Shown: positions 51,944-62,199, counted from the first letter of the stretch. The stretch: 64,000 nucleotides of DNA from Acinetobacter bohemicus ANC 3994 (GCF_000367925.1 NZ_KB849168.1:313896-377895), one strand, 5' to 3'. Program-made: numbers and translations. The notes: generated by a model not told the origin, from the sequence alone.

Positions 51944-52003
51944 TGCCCATCTTCCACTGAGGGTAATCGATGCGCGCTATTCTAAGGCAAATTCAAACTA
52001 AAG

Positions 52004-52471
52004 TTACAGATATTGCGCACAACATTGTTTAAATTTTTTGCCTGAACCACAAATGCAGGCTTGCTTCATAGTGATTTGCATCTCCGTGGTCGGGTCAAGG
52101 AAATACCAAGCCCCATCCTGTTGTACAAAATGAGAGACTTCATGATGCACCTGTGCCTGTTTGCCATCATGGTAATAGGCTTTAAACTCAACCTGTGCAT
52201 GGTTTTTATCTATTTTTTCTTTGGCTTGAATGACCTCTAGCTTGAGCCATTGATTGGATTGACTCCAATCAGCAATCGCCACTTGATCCAAAAATTGTTG
52301 CTGCCCTATGGCTGTAGTTTTAACAATGTAATCAATCTCATGCTTGGCAAATGCACTATAACGCGAACGCATTAACTGCGCTGCTGTTTGTGCTTTGGCT
52401 TGCCCCAAATGGAGTACTTGGCAACACTCTGCATAATTTCCTTGCCCACAGGGACAATTATGTTCTGACAT
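52004..52471 (-). CDS. YchJ-family SEC-C metal-binding protein
   Basis: A 155-residue UPF0225-type protein. Two SEC-C-like zinc-binding motifs frame the protein: CPCGQGNYAECCQ at the N-terminus and CICGSGKKFKQCC at the C-terminus; the middle part (AAQLMRSRYSAFAKHEIDYI) is the YchJ domain. ATG 52471 with GGAAA upstream is preferred over 52483. Function in metal handling or translation quality control is unproven. Confidence 0.88.
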   Translation of the reverse strand: MSEHNCPCGQGNYAECCQVLHLGQAKAQTAAQLMRSRYSAFAKHEIDYIVKTTAIGQQQFLDQVAIADWSQSNQWLKLEVIQAKEKIDKNHAQVEFKAYYHDGKQAQVHHEVSHFVQQDGAWYFLDPTTEMQITMKQACICGSGKKFKQCCAQYL

Positions 52472-52551
52472 AAAATTTTCCATAAAAATAGCTCGACCAT
52501 GCGAGCTATTTTAATCAATTATCCTAAGCTTAAGCGATCCTATCGGTCATT

Positions 52552-54132
52552 TCATGCATCTTCAGCATTGGCTTTGATTTGCGGCATGATATGGACTTTA
52601 TCAATTTTATGACCGTCCATTGTGACCACTTCAAAGATATAACCATCTGCAGCTAATTTTGCCCCACTTTCAGGTAAACGACCTAAGTGAAATAAAATAT
52701 AGCCCGATAATGTTGAATATTGTTCAGACTCATCGACCAAATCACAGCCTAAAAGTAAGGAGACATGGCGAATATCGGTAGAGCCTTCCAGAATTAACGT
52801 GCCATCTTCTAAACTTTCCGCAGCCGTTTCCAGTTCATCTTCATCGGGAAATTCACCCGCAATGGCTTCCAGTACATCAATCGGGGTCGCAATCCCTTCA
52901 ATCGAACCATATTCATTTAATACAATGGCCATTTGTAGTGGTGCTTGACGCAGTTGTTCCATCACCATCAACACTTGCGCATTTTCATGCACAATAACGG
53001 GTTCACGTAAGTGACGTTCAAAATTGAGTACACCTGTTTCGATGTATTCATTCATGATTTTATGCGTCAACACGACCCCTGAAATATTATCCAACTCACC
53101 GCGTGCAATAATTAAGCGTGAATGAGTCATGCTCAACAATTGTTCTTTAATCGAAGCTTCGTCTTCATCTAAATCAAGCCATTCCAGTTCTGGACGTGGT
53201 GTCATCACCGATTTCACCGGTCGTTCAGACAGTCCAAGCACCCCTTGCACCATCACACTATGATAAGCACCATTTTCTTCATTAAACACTTCATCGGCAA
53301 AGGCACGTGTGGCAAGTACATCTTCAGGTTCATTATTTTGTGCATCGGTCTTACCGCCAAGCATACGCATCACCGCAGAAGCCGTGCGATAACGTAAGTC
53401 TGTTGTTGTGACCAGTTTTTCCTGATTGCGGCGCATGGTTTGATTGACAAACTCCACCACCACGGAGAAACCAATTGCGGCATATAAATAGCCTTTTGGA
53501 ATGTGGAAACCAAAACCTTCAACAATCAGTGAGAAACCAATCATCATCAGGAAACCGAGACATAAAATCACCACGGTTGGATGCTTATTGACGAAGTTCA
53601 TCAACGGTTTCGATGCCCACAGCATAATGCCAACGGCGATAATCACCGCAATCATCATCACTGAAAGATCTTTCACCATCCCCACGGCGGTAATCACACT
53701 ATCCAGCGAGAACACTGCATCCAGCACCACAATTTGGACAATCACCATCCAAAAAGCCGCATGTACAGGGTTTTCTTCTTTTTGCGGTTGTGTGCCTTCA
53801 ATCCGTTCATGCAGTTCCATGGTGCCTTTAAACAACAGGAACACACCACCAAACAGTAGAATCAGGTCACGACCAGAGAACGCATGATCAAAAATATGGA
53901 ACAGCGGTTGAGTTAAGGTCACCACCCACGCAATTGAAGCGAGTAAAATTAATCGCATCACCAAAGCTAAAATTAGCCCGACAATACGCCCCGTATTGCG
54001 CTGTTCTGGTGGAAGTTTTTCCGCCAAAATTGCGATAAAGACCAGATTATCAATACCGAGAACAATTTCTAAAACCACTAACGTTGCAAGACCAATCCAT
54101 GCTGATGGATCTGACATCCATTCAAAGATCAT
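52552..54132 (-). CDS. TerC-CBS-CorC fusion membrane protein (YoaE/YegH type)
   Basis: Three domains in order: a TerC-like membrane domain with about seven helices (residues 1-230; [40 protein letters not shown]), a CBS pair (about 300-430, [36 protein letters not shown]), and a C-terminal CorC/HlyC transporter-associated domain. Length 526. Start ATG 54132 with AGGAG upstream, rather than GTG 54141. The TerC part suggests metal (Mn) export or tolerance; CBS domains may sense adenosine ligands. No yybP-ykoY riboswitch is visible upstream. Confidence 0.9.
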   Translation of the reverse strand: MIFEWMSDPSAWIGLATLVVLEIVLGIDNLVFIAILAEKLPPEQRNTGRIVGLILALVMRLILLASIAWVVTLTQPLFHIFDHAFSGRDLILLFGGVFLLFKGTMELHERIEGTQPQKEENPVHAAFWMVIVQIVVLDAVFSLDSVITAVGMVKDLSVMMIAVIIAVGIMLWASKPLMNFVNKHPTVVILCLGFLMMIGFSLIVEGFGFHIPKGYLYAAIGFSVVVEFVNQTMRRNQEKLVTTTDLRYRTASAVMRMLGGKTDAQNNEPEDVLATRAFADEVFNEENGAYHSVMVQGVLGLSERPVKSVMTPRPELEWLDLDEDEASIKEQLLSMTHSRLIIARGELDNISGVVLTHKIMNEYIETGVLNFERHLREPVIVHENAQVLMVMEQLRQAPLQMAIVLNEYGSIEGIATPIDVLEAIAGEFPDEDELETAAESLEDGTLILEGSTDIRHVSLLLGCDLVDESEQYSTLSGYILFHLGRLPESGAKLAADGYIFEVVTMDGHKIDKVHIMPQIKANAEDA

Positions 54133-54453
54133 TGGATGCACTCCTGCATAGCATTAAGGACTGATTTTAGAATGTTGCGATTAAAATCGGTGAATATTTC
54201 CTGAACAATATTCGGTATAATTTTTTCGTACGAATTGATGTGTTCGGAGCGACGACAACCACTACCCATGTTGATTCATTTGTTGGAAAACAGATTTTTA
54301 GTATAGGCAAGATGACGTAGAAATTCATCCTTTTTTCAATCTGTCGCACTTTTCTTTGAGTAGCTGTTCACAATTTTTTGCAAAGTGAGTTTATTTCAGT
54401 CCATGCTTTGTCATATTTTCTGCGTAAGCTAGAGCATGAAAAAATAAAATGCT
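54133..54453. other. Divergent intergenic region, TerC-type gene / LOG gene
   Basis: About 320 bases with only a short spurious frame on the minus strand. It must hold the promoters of both flanking genes. I looked for a manganese riboswitch of the yybP-ykoY type because of the TerC gene and found none of its conserved blocks. Confidence 0.6.
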
Positions 54454-55092
54454 ATGGTAAAAACCATAATGATGAAAAGTGTATTAAAAATGACTCCAAA
54501 ACATAAAAATCCGACTCCTAAAACAACTCAACCCTTAATTGCACTCTATTGCGGCTCCCGTTCCGGTAATAAACCCATTTATACAGAAAAAGCGATTGCT
54601 CTAGCTCAAGGTCTTGCAGATCAGGGCTTTGGACTGGTCTATGGTGGCGCAAGTATTGGCCTGATGGGGCAAGTTGCCAATGCCGTCATACAACATGGCG
54701 GTCAAACCGTCGGGGTAATTCCTGAATTTATGCTTGATTATGAAATTGCACATCATCAACTGACTGAATTGCACATCGTCAAAAATATGCATGAACGTAA
54801 GGCCATGATGGCAGAGCGTGCCAGCGCATTTGTGGCACTTCCGGGTGGCTTAGGTACTTTTGAAGAAATTTTAGAAGTAGCCACTTGGGGACAGTTAAAT
54901 CAACACCAAAAACCCATGATGCTATACAACGTGAATGGCTTTTATGATGCCTTAATTGCACAGCTTGATCATGCTGTTGAGGAAGGATTTTTACCGCCGC
55001 AGCATCGGGCGAAATTGATTATTTGTAATCATGCAGACCAAATTGTGAATGCAATTAGAAATCTGAGTGCTCCAAAACACTTTGCTATTTAA
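54454..55092 (+). CDS. LOG-family (lysine decarboxylase-like) protein
   Basis: A Rossmann-fold protein of the LOG/YvdD family, which in other species removes ribose 5-phosphate from nucleotide monophosphates (cytokinin-type phosphoribohydrolase). Seen: YCGSRSG at the start, GLVYGGASIGLMGQVANAV, RKAMMAERASAFVALPGG and the signature PGGLGTFEEILEVATW. The first 12-24 residues before the fold are Lys/Met-rich; ATG 54490 (MTPKHKNP) is a possible start, and no ribosome binding site decides. Length 212 or 200. Confidence 0.88.
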   Translation: MVKTIMMKSVLKMTPKHKNPTPKTTQPLIALYCGSRSGNKPIYTEKAIALAQGLADQGFGLVYGGASIGLMGQVANAVIQHGGQTVGVIPEFMLDYEIAHHQLTELHIVKNMHERKAMMAERASAFVALPGGLGTFEEILEVATWGQLNQHQKPMMLYNVNGFYDALIAQLDHAVEEGFLPPQHRAKLIICNHADQIVNAIRNLSAPKHFAI

Positions 55093-55556
55093 ATTTAAGA
55101 TAGATTGAATAATATTCATAAAAGTTCAATCTATCTTCATATATAACGATATAAAAGCGAGCTCGTGCCTCTAATGCCAGTCAATTAAGAAATTGACTGG
55201 CATTTTTTATTTTAAATTCATAATTTTATTCGATACGCGGAAACGTCATCCACAACTGTTCGAGGCAAACTTACTGTGAAAAAATAAAGTTTCTGCGATT
55301 AATTGATCAATAAAAGGGATTTGACGAGTTTTGCGGTGAGGCGCACTGCGCTGCAAGATGCCTTTCTTGCGAACTCAAAATATATTTTGAGTTTCTCATT
55401 TGGGCTTATCCAAAGTAACAGATGAGCTCCAAGTATTTAATTTAAAATGATAAGACTCTGTCATGAATAACTAAAAGGCTAAGGAGTTAATTGTAAACAT
55501 CCTTAACTGCTCAGCATTAAGCTTATGACTCGCTTTTTTGAGGCATCAATATACAA
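55093..55556. other. Gene-free gap with terminator and structured DNA
   Basis: 464 bases between convergent genes, without a coding frame. Apart from the terminator (55173-55204) it holds a run of hairpin-forming sequence: GCAAGA/TCTTGC (55353-55370) and a perfect 22-bp palindrome AACTCAAAATA-TATTTTGAGTT (55372-55393), preceded by GCGCACTGCGC. It may be the remnant of another repeat family or a small RNA; see findings. Confidence 0.6.
55173..55204. terminator. Terminator built from repeat tips, after LOG gene
   Basis: AATGCCAGTCAATT (55173-55186) and AATTGACTGGCATT (55191-55204) are perfect complements around AAGA, followed by TTTTATTTT. The arm AATGCCAGTCAATTAAG is nearly the same as the left tip of repeat copy B (AATGCCAGTCAGTTAAG, 30934-30950), so this is probably two fused tips of that element. 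Confidence 0.8.
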
Positions 55557-56522
55557 CTAACCTGAGATAACGTTATAAAACCACGGTAAAGTGGTCGCTA
55601 AAACAATACTCATGATTAAGCCCACCATCAGCTTCATCGCATCCTTACTGACATTACGCGAAGTTCGGTACTTATTTACTTCAGCCAGATGCATGGACAG
55701 GGCAAATTCACGACCTGCCAGTAAGCCCAAGAATACCCACGTGGTACTCATAGGAATATTACTCCACTCTTTAAACACCAATAAAATGAGCGCGTAAATA
55801 AAATCGATAATGGTGGCTGAACGAATGTCGGCTACACCCGTTTTGGTGTCGATAATTCTTTGAATCGCTCCGCCACGTTGGTAAAAAATCATTCCCAATA
55901 AAATGACAAAAACCAAAATTGCAAAAATCAAAAATGCGAGCGGGACTTGACGTGGCACATAAACAAAAATATTGGCCAGATCTTGAATCAGCCATTGGCT
56001 CCATAGAAAAGCCGTGGATATCCACTGTAAGCCAATCCAAAGATGAGATGGTTTGTGATCACGTGTTTTACTAAAATAAACCGAAATGCCTTTAATCACA
56101 AAACGATAGATAATAATGGCCACCACAAATGCAACGGCATATCCCATCATCGACTTGGTCAGCATGGCTCCCAAACTGCTTGGCGAGAAAATGGTCAAAA
56201 CTAAAAATGTGGTGCTGACGGGAATCCCATACTTGGTCAACAGAATCAGCAATATCGGCGGAACGATATACAGCCAAGTAATCCCCGATTCAGGAAAAGC
56301 AATGGTTTCCAGACGGCCATACGATGCGTCCCCTACTCCAGACACCCACCAACCGTAGAATAAAACTACGCTTAAAATACTGCTGGTATAGAGCCAAAGT
56401 AACCACCACGGACGATGAGCATTCGATGAAATAAAAGTACCTAAGGTTTGTGGTACATCATTTCCGACAATTGAATAGGCAGCTAAACAAAAACCAACAA
56501 TCATCAAAATTTCGATTGTCAT
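55557..56522 (-). CDS. PiT-like permease (inorganic phosphate transporter family)
   Basis: A 321-residue inner-membrane protein with about nine helices. Two halves carry degenerate PiT features: AAYSIVGNDVPQTLGTFISS near the N-terminus (compare GANDVANAFGT) with PVSTTFLVLTIF, and IPMSTTWVFLGLLAGREFAL near the C-terminus, the second P-x-STT repeat. Solitary, with no regulator or pho gene. ATG 56522 is chosen because the GTG at 56558 has no ribosome binding site. Phosphate is likely by family; other substrates are possible. Confidence 0.75.
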   Translation of the reverse strand: MTIEILMIVGFCLAAYSIVGNDVPQTLGTFISSNAHRPWWLLWLYTSSILSVVLFYGWWVSGVGDASYGRLETIAFPESGITWLYIVPPILLILLTKYGIPVSTTFLVLTIFSPSSLGAMLTKSMMGYAVAFVVAIIIYRFVIKGISVYFSKTRDHKPSHLWIGLQWISTAFLWSQWLIQDLANIFVYVPRQVPLAFLIFAILVFVILLGMIFYQRGGAIQRIIDTKTGVADIRSATIIDFIYALILLVFKEWSNIPMSTTWVFLGLLAGREFALSMHLAEVNKYRTSRNVSKDAMKLMVGLIMSIVLATTLPWFYNVISG

Positions 56523-56644
56523 AACAACAAAACCTTTTTTCACCCATGAAGAACTCACCCAGTACGACGGATGAGCTGCGCAAGATTATGACAGTTTTGT
56601 CTCAGTTTAATCACCTTACAGTGACAAGGTTTTGTTACACGGCA

Positions 56645-56674
56645 CAAAAAAAGAGCAACCTTGTGCTCTTTTTT
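56645..56674. terminator. Terminator after choice-of-anchor I gene
   Basis: AAAAAAAGAGCA pairs with TGCTCTTTTTTT around a short loop, with T runs both ways; it ends the minus-strand gene at 56687. Confidence 0.82.
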
Positions 56675-56686
56675 TCTCACGATGGA

Positions 56687-58534
56687 TTAGTTTAACTTCA
56701 CTTGATAAATTGCAGTTGAACCACTCACTTCATTGCCCACCACCAAAAGTGGCTGTCCATTAGGAGAATCTTTCGCTGCAATAAAAATTAAACCTTCAGG
56801 TCCTAAATCCCCTTGTTTATTCGGCGCCTCAGTCATTTTCCGGTCATTAAAATATTGAACAAACTGTCCTTTTTTCGGCTGACTAATATCATAGACCATG
56901 ATGCCGCTTTGACGTTCAAGCCCAATAAAGGCAAAGGTTTTATTGCCAATTTTGCCCAATGCAACACCTTCAGGTTCAGGCCCTTTGTTGTCACTACGGT
57001 CATCAAACTTGGCTTCTTCATGATTGCTATTGAAATATTGCGGCATTATTTCTGCAACTTTTGCTTCAAATTCTTTGCCTGAGTCCCAGACTATTTTTTT
57101 CGAAACGGGATCAATAATACTGAATGAACGACCGCCATAAGCATACAGTTTGTCGTAGGTCATCAGCCCATTCTGATCAAGCAGTGGTAAACCCGTCAGC
57201 GCATCTTTTTTATAACCTTGTGTCCAGCTTATGGTTAAACGACCCAATTGAGTATCAACGATTAACTCGGACAAACACGTTTCGACCTGAGGTGTATTCT
57301 GACAAAAAATGCTGGAATCTAATTTTGCACCTTTTACATTTGGCGCAATCTGACGTAAATGTGCTGCATAATCGCCATTATTTCTAAAACCTTTGCTGTT
57401 AAATAAGTGCTTTACACGAATTTCTTCGGCATAGCCGGCATTTAAATCATCCCCTTTAAAATACTGATCCGCATTAACCAGCCATTCGCGTGCATCACCC
57501 TCATTGGCGGTCACCAAATAAGTTTGACCATCGACCTGATATTGCGCAATCGCATCGGGCATATACATGCCGAAAACGCCCGACCAAGCTTGAATATTAA
57601 CGCCTAAATCTTTATCGCTGGCATCAAAGGCATTTTCAGCTAAACCGTGGTCTTTATAGCCAATCGGGAAAATATCCACGACTTCATCTTTAATTAAATC
57701 AATTTTGGCAATGGCATTGTTTTCTTGCAACGTTGCCCATGCTGTTTTGCCATCGGCACTGATGGTGATGTATTCAGGTTCCAGATCTTGAGCAACCGTT
57801 GTTGTTGCAATACCTTGCCTTGTTATATTGGCATATTGCTGCGCATCAGGTCCAAAAATACGGACACCAGCATCCACCAAGCTTTGCTTTTGCGAATTCC
57901 ATGCGCTAAACCCTGCTGTTTTCACTTCAGGGCGTTGGATATTACGCACATCAATAATGCTAATCGAACCTTCAGGATCAACCGCGTACCCAGCACTCGG
58001 TTCACCTTCATTGGCCACCAAAACCTTGTTGCTGTCTGGTGTAAATACCAACATATCCGGCAATGCCCCAACCTCAACCTGACTAATAAAAGTTAAATCT
58101 TTGGCATTAAAGAAAGCGACGATGCCGTTGTCCGTTTTATTCTTGGCTTGAACAGCTAAAGCGACAATGCCCTGATGCACTGCAACGCTATTTACTTCTG
58201 ATTCGGCCAAATATGCACGCGCAGATAATTCCCCAATATGCACAGGTTTTTCAGGCTGTGTCATATCCAGCACATCGACCATGCCCTTTTTGGCATTCAC
58301 CACAAATAGACGTTTTCTCGCAGCATCAAAAGCCGGAATTTCTGCCGCGCTAGCACCGAAAATACCAGTTTCATAACCGCCAATACGCACCAGTTCAATG
58401 CTATTCGGGGTTTTCTCCTCAACGACGGGTGGTGTCACAGTCGCTTCATTTTTCTGATCATCATTACACGCCACCATTCCCAACGAAAGTAAAGCAATCA
58501 TCAGTGCCGAAAATTGTGTCTTCATCATGCTCAT
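56687..58534 (-). CDS. Choice-of-anchor I family lipoprotein
   Basis: A 615-residue exported protein. Signal peptide LMIALLSLGMVAC with the lipobox Cys23, followed by Asn, so an outer-membrane lipoprotein is expected. The rest is a beta-propeller-like fold with repeats such as RKRLFVVNAKKGMVDVLDM, PDSNKVLVANEGEPS and DGKTAWATLQENNAIAKIDL, characteristic of the choice-of-anchor I proteins (related to phytase-like and mesenchyme-type domains). Enzyme activity is not established. Monocistronic, divergent from the MFS gene. Confidence 0.85.
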   Translation of the reverse strand: MSMMKTQFSALMIALLSLGMVACNDDQKNEATVTPPVVEEKTPNSIELVRIGGYETGIFGASAAEIPAFDAARKRLFVVNAKKGMVDVLDMTQPEKPVHIGELSARAYLAESEVNSVAVHQGIVALAVQAKNKTDNGIVAFFNAKDLTFISQVEVGALPDMLVFTPDSNKVLVANEGEPSAGYAVDPEGSISIIDVRNIQRPEVKTAGFSAWNSQKQSLVDAGVRIFGPDAQQYANITRQGIATTTVAQDLEPEYITISADGKTAWATLQENNAIAKIDLIKDEVVDIFPIGYKDHGLAENAFDASDKDLGVNIQAWSGVFGMYMPDAIAQYQVDGQTYLVTANEGDAREWLVNADQYFKGDDLNAGYAEEIRVKHLFNSKGFRNNGDYAAHLRQIAPNVKGAKLDSSIFCQNTPQVETCLSELIVDTQLGRLTISWTQGYKKDALTGLPLLDQNGLMTYDKLYAYGGRSFSIIDPVSKKIVWDSGKEFEAKVAEIMPQYFNSNHEEAKFDDRSDNKGPEPEGVALGKIGNKTFAFIGLERQSGIMVYDISQPKKGQFVQYFNDRKMTEAPNKQGDLGPEGLIFIAAKDSPNGQPLLVVGNEVSGSTAIYQVKLN

Positions 58535-58704
58535 TCATCATTTTTCTTAAAATTTCGACCAAGTTATAAGCAACGCGTGTCAGCACCATGACGATTAGAT
58601 TGCTGTTTGATTGCATTGTTATGGCAAAATGAAGACAACGATTTACTACAACAACCTTACTAGATTCATTTAAACTATTTAAAAAACCTCAGCTTCTTCA
58701 AAAT

Positions 58705-60096
58705 ATGAACGCCACGCCATCGCATCAAGCCTTACAACCTGAATTTAGACTGTTGGTCTTTTTAGTGTCGATTGGCTTTTTTATGCAGGCGCTGGATACC
58801 ACCATTGTCAACACGGCTATTCCTGCTATGGCCGTTAGCTTAGGCGAAGATCCCTTACGCATGCACAGTGTCGTGGTGGCCTATGTCCTTTCTGTCGCTG
58901 CCTGTATTCCCTTAAGTGGCTGGCTCGCAGACCGTTTTGGTGTGCGTAATACTTATTTTTCATCCATTATTATTTTTACCTTGGCCTCTTTGGGCTGCGC
59001 ATTTTCACAAAGTTTAGAGCAACTGTTATTTTTTCGTGTCGCTCAAGGCATTGGTGGTGCTTTATTGCTGCCTGTCGGTCGCTTGGCGATGCTGAAAGTT
59101 ATTCCGCGTAGCCAATTTTTATCTGCCATGAGCCTTATGAGTCTGGCAGGTTTAGTCGGCCCACTGATTGGCCCCACTTTAGGCGGCTGGTTGGTTGAAG
59201 TTGCCACATGGCATTGGATTTTCCTGATCAATATCCCGATGGGGCTGTTGGGTGTGCTGGTCACGTTTAAAGCCATGCCCAATGTCACCGAACCCACGGT
59301 ACAAAAATTTGATTTTAGCGGTTTCCTGTTGTTGGTCATTGCCATGATTGGCATGTCCTTAGGTATTGAAAGTTTTTCCAGTGAACATAGCTCCGCTTGG
59401 TTCAGCATTGTACTGGTCGTGGGAGGATTAATTGCAGCAGCCATCTATGCCTACCACGCTCACAGCCATGAACATGCCTTATTTCGGAGTAAATTATTTG
59501 AAAATAAAATTTATGCGATTGGTATTTTAGGCAATTTTTTTGCACGGTTGGGCGGCAATGCTCTGCCTTTTCTATTACCACTGATGTTGCAAGTGGCATT
59601 TGGTTTTAGTCCCTTGATTACGGGATTAATGATGATTCCTGCGGTACTCGGATCATTGGCATCAAAACCAATGATTCGCCCCATTATTCAACGCTTTGGC
59701 TATCGACGTGTGCTGTTGGTCAACACGGTTTTAGTCGGTGCTTGTATTGCCAGTCTGGCTTTAACCACGGCAGATACACCACTGTGGCTGCGCACGTTAC
59801 ATTTCTTTATTTTTGGCATGTTAAATTCAATGCAATTTGTCTCCATGAATACCTTAACGCTGAAAGATTTAGCTCAAGCCGATGCCAGCAGTGGCAACAG
59901 TTTTTTATCCATGATTATGATGCTGTCGATGAGTATCGGTGTGGCTTTGGCCGGTACGCTGGTCAACATTTTTACCGCATATTACGGCAGCGCACAGATC
60001 AGCCTTGCATTTCATCACACCCTGATTTGTTTAGGCTGTATTAACATTATTACCGCTTATATTTTCTGGCGTATTCCACGCGATACAGCCGTTTAA
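58705..60096 (+). CDS. MFS multidrug exporter, DHA2 type (MdtD-like)
   Basis: A 463-residue permease of the DHA2 drug:H+ antiporter class with about fourteen helices. Motif D1-like FMQALDTTIVNTAIPAMA, motif A GWLADRFGVRNTYF, motif B RVAQGIGGALLLPVGRLA and motif C GLVGPLIGPTLGGWLVE are visible. It resembles E. coli MdtD (YegB), but no mdtABC operon is here. Substrate unknown. The ATG lies about 170 bases from the divergent lipoprotein gene. Confidence 0.87.
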   Translation: MNATPSHQALQPEFRLLVFLVSIGFFMQALDTTIVNTAIPAMAVSLGEDPLRMHSVVVAYVLSVAACIPLSGWLADRFGVRNTYFSSIIIFTLASLGCAFSQSLEQLLFFRVAQGIGGALLLPVGRLAMLKVIPRSQFLSAMSLMSLAGLVGPLIGPTLGGWLVEVATWHWIFLINIPMGLLGVLVTFKAMPNVTEPTVQKFDFSGFLLLVIAMIGMSLGIESFSSEHSSAWFSIVLVVGGLIAAAIYAYHAHSHEHALFRSKLFENKIYAIGILGNFFARLGGNALPFLLPLMLQVAFGFSPLITGLMMIPAVLGSLASKPMIRPIIQRFGYRRVLLVNTVLVGACIASLALTTADTPLWLRTLHFFIFGMLNSMQFVSMNTLTLKDLAQADASSGNSFLSMIMMLSMSIGVALAGTLVNIFTAYYGSAQISLAFHHTLICLGCINIITAYIFWRIPRDTAV

Positions 60097-60172
60097 ACAG
60101 ATTTCAGAAACAACGTACTCTGAAGCGTCAGATCGCGTATCATATTCAGGGTTCATTATTGCACATACGGTT

Positions 60173-60946
60173 ATGCCTAAAAAACGATTCGCCAAAAGCA
60201 GCCTACAAAAGCTTTACGCCTCTTGCGTTGGCTTGGGACTGATTTGTATTGCAATCGTGGTCTATGTTTTTGTCCTGCATCATAATCCTGCCTCAGCACA
60301 GGAATATCCGGTCAAAGGCTTTGATGTTTCACATCATCAGGGCGATATCCAGTGGAAAAAAATATCGCCCAAAGAGTTTCAATTTATCTATTTAAAAGCC
60401 ACCGAAGGCGGTGATTTTAAAGATCGGAAATTTCAAGAAAACTGGCTGCAAGCCCGTGAACAGGGTTTTTTGGTTGGGGCATATCATTTTTATCGTTTAT
60501 GCCGTGATGGTGAAATTCAAGCACAGAACTTTATTGCCACCGTGCCCAATAAACCCGATGCACTGCCGCCGGTGATTGATCTGGAATATGACACGAACTG
60601 CATCAATACCTATACCAAAGAACAGCTGCTAGAAGAAATTCAGCTCATGCATGATCGACTGTATCAACACTATGGCAAACAGCCGATTTTCTATATTTCC
60701 AAGTCATTTTATAACATTATTTTAGCGGGACAATTTTCTCAAACACCGCTCTGGGTACGCGAATACCAAGGCAAACCCAATTTAAAAGGCAACCCACCAT
60801 GGTTATTTTGGCAACATACCAATCAAGGAAGTATTAAAGGCATTGCTAAAGTGGTCGATTTAAATGTCTTTCATGGCGATCAGTCCGACTGGATTCATTT
60901 TTTAGAAAAAAATAACATTGATACGCAAACAACTATTGAAAATTGA
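60173..60946 (+). CDS. GH25-family lysozyme (muramidase), membrane-anchored
   Basis: A 257-residue N-acetylmuramidase of family GH25. One N-terminal helix (SCVGLGLICIAIVVYVFVL) probably serves as an uncleaved anchor, and the catalytic barrel begins with VKGFDVSHHQGDIQW, then FIYLKATEGGDFKDRKF, YHFYRL and PPVIDLEYDTNC, the last holding catalytic Asp/Glu. Solitary chromosomal GH25 genes occur in Acinetobacter; no holin or phage gene is near, so a prophage origin has no support here. Confidence 0.88.
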   Translation: MPKKRFAKSSLQKLYASCVGLGLICIAIVVYVFVLHHNPASAQEYPVKGFDVSHHQGDIQWKKISPKEFQFIYLKATEGGDFKDRKFQENWLQAREQGFLVGAYHFYRLCRDGEIQAQNFIATVPNKPDALPPVIDLEYDTNCINTYTKEQLLEEIQLMHDRLYQHYGKQPIFYISKSFYNIILAGQFSQTPLWVREYQGKPNLKGNPPWLFWQHTNQGSIKGIAKVVDLNVFHGDQSDWIHFLEKNNIDTQTTIEN

Positions 60947-61134
60947 CCTATAAAATAACCAGATCAGGCCTAAAAAAGATTCAATCTTTTCATTCAGACT
61001 GCTAAAGAGCAAAACACAATCGCAGTTTTACTCAGTCAAGCTATGTCGTATCCTCTGACTCAAGCGCTACAATGCAAAGCATGAAAATGAGATACTCAAC
61101 TTAACCTTGTATTTAAAGCAGAATGTGCAACTGC

Positions 61135-62199
61135 ATGAGAAAAATCATTCACATCGATATGGATGCCTTTTATGCATCTGTCGAACTTAAAGACCGTTCT
61201 GAATTAAAAGACCTTCCTGTGGTGATTTCCTCACACCATCCAAGAGCGGTGATTGCAGCGGCATCCTACCCTGCACGCAAGTTCGGTTTACGTTCTGCCA
61301 TGTCCATGTCACAGGCCAAGAAACTGTGTCCACAAGTGCTAGTGATTGAACCCAATTTTGAAAAATATCGTGCCGTATCAACTCAAATTCATCAAATTTT
61401 TCAGCGCTACACTCACATCATCGAACCCTTATCTTTAGATGAAGCTTATTTAGATGTGACTGAAAATTTAAAAAATATTCCCAGTGCCACAGAAGTTGCC
61501 ATGCAAATTCGGCACGATATTTTTCAAGTGACGGGTTTAACCGCATCTGCTGGCGTAGCACCGAATAAATTCTTAGCCAAAATTGCATCGGATTGGCATA
61601 AACCAAATGGCATCTGTGTAATTAAACCCTCACAAGTGCAAAATTTCATTCAACATTTAGCGCTGAAAAAAATCCCCGGCGTTGGTAAAGTCACGCAAGA
61701 AAAATTAAAGGCGCTGCAACTAGAAACCTTGGGTGATTTACAACAACTGGATGAAGCCATCCTGATTCAACATTTTGGCAAATATGGGCAACAACTGTAT
61801 TTATATGCGCAAGGCATTGATGAACGCCCAGTACAGACTGAACGTGAACGCAGACAAATTTCAAAAGAAACCACTTTTGATGACGATCTTATTTTGACCG
61901 AATGCTATAACTATTGGCCTAAACTGATTGATCAAGTTTGGGCCAGCTTAGAGAAAAAAAAGCTTTCTGCACGTGGCGTTTCAGCCAAACTGAAACTGAA
62001 AAATTTCCAAGTTTTACAACACAGTAAAAGTTTTAAACAGCCCTTACAAAACAAACAGCAATTAGAAGATGTGTTACAACAACTGCTGATTGAAATGCGG
62101 ATTTCTAAACATGCGCAATTTCGCTTAATTGGCGTTGGGGTCTACCAACTTTCTGAACAGCAAGATCAACCTCAGCTTTCACTTTGGTCAATATTTTGA
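61135..62199 (+). CDS. dinB: DNA polymerase IV (DinB)
   Basis: A Y-family translesion polymerase. Catalytic carboxylates are in [13 protein letters not shown] and [12 protein letters not shown]; the palm-fingers region has [10 protein letters not shown] and the thumb has a helix-hairpin-helix ([13 protein letters not shown]); the little finger follows. The C-terminal end QLSLW is a clamp-binding motif. ATG 61135 ([10 protein letters not shown]) is the family start; an ATG four codons upstream has no good ribosome binding site. Length 354. A LexA-type box was not found; Acinetobacter lacks canonical LexA. Confidence 0.95.
   Translation: MRKIIHIDMDAFYASVELKDRSELKDLPVVISSHHPRAVIAAASYPARKFGLRSAMSMSQAKKLCPQVLVIEPNFEKYRAVSTQIHQIFQRYTHIIEPLSLDEAYLDVTENLKNIPSATEVAMQIRHDIFQVTGLTASAGVAPNKFLAKIASDWHKPNGICVIKPSQVQNFIQHLALKKIPGVGKVTQEKLKALQLETLGDLQQLDEAILIQHFGKYGQQLYLYAQGIDERPVQTERERRQISKETTFDDDLILTECYNYWPKLIDQVWASLEKKKLSARGVSAKLKLKNFQVLQHSKSFKQPLQNKQQLEDVLQQLLIEMRISKHAQFRLIGVGVYQLSEQQDQPQLSLWSIF

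Noticed and set aside
53501..53887. 128-residue plus-strand frame in the TerC-type gene
   Set aside because: Antisense shadow of a conserved membrane domain.
54133..54453. Manganese (yybP-ykoY) riboswitch before the TerC-type gene
   Set aside because: Looked for because of the gene family; the conserved blocks are absent.
59043..59444. 133-residue open frame on the minus strand inside the MdtD-like gene
   Set aside because: Antisense of conserved MFS sequence; no ribosome binding site and no family resemblance.
60173..60946. Prophage lysis cassette around the GH25 lysozyme
   Set aside because: No holin, spanin, tail or integrase gene nearby; flanks are ordinary chromosomal genes.
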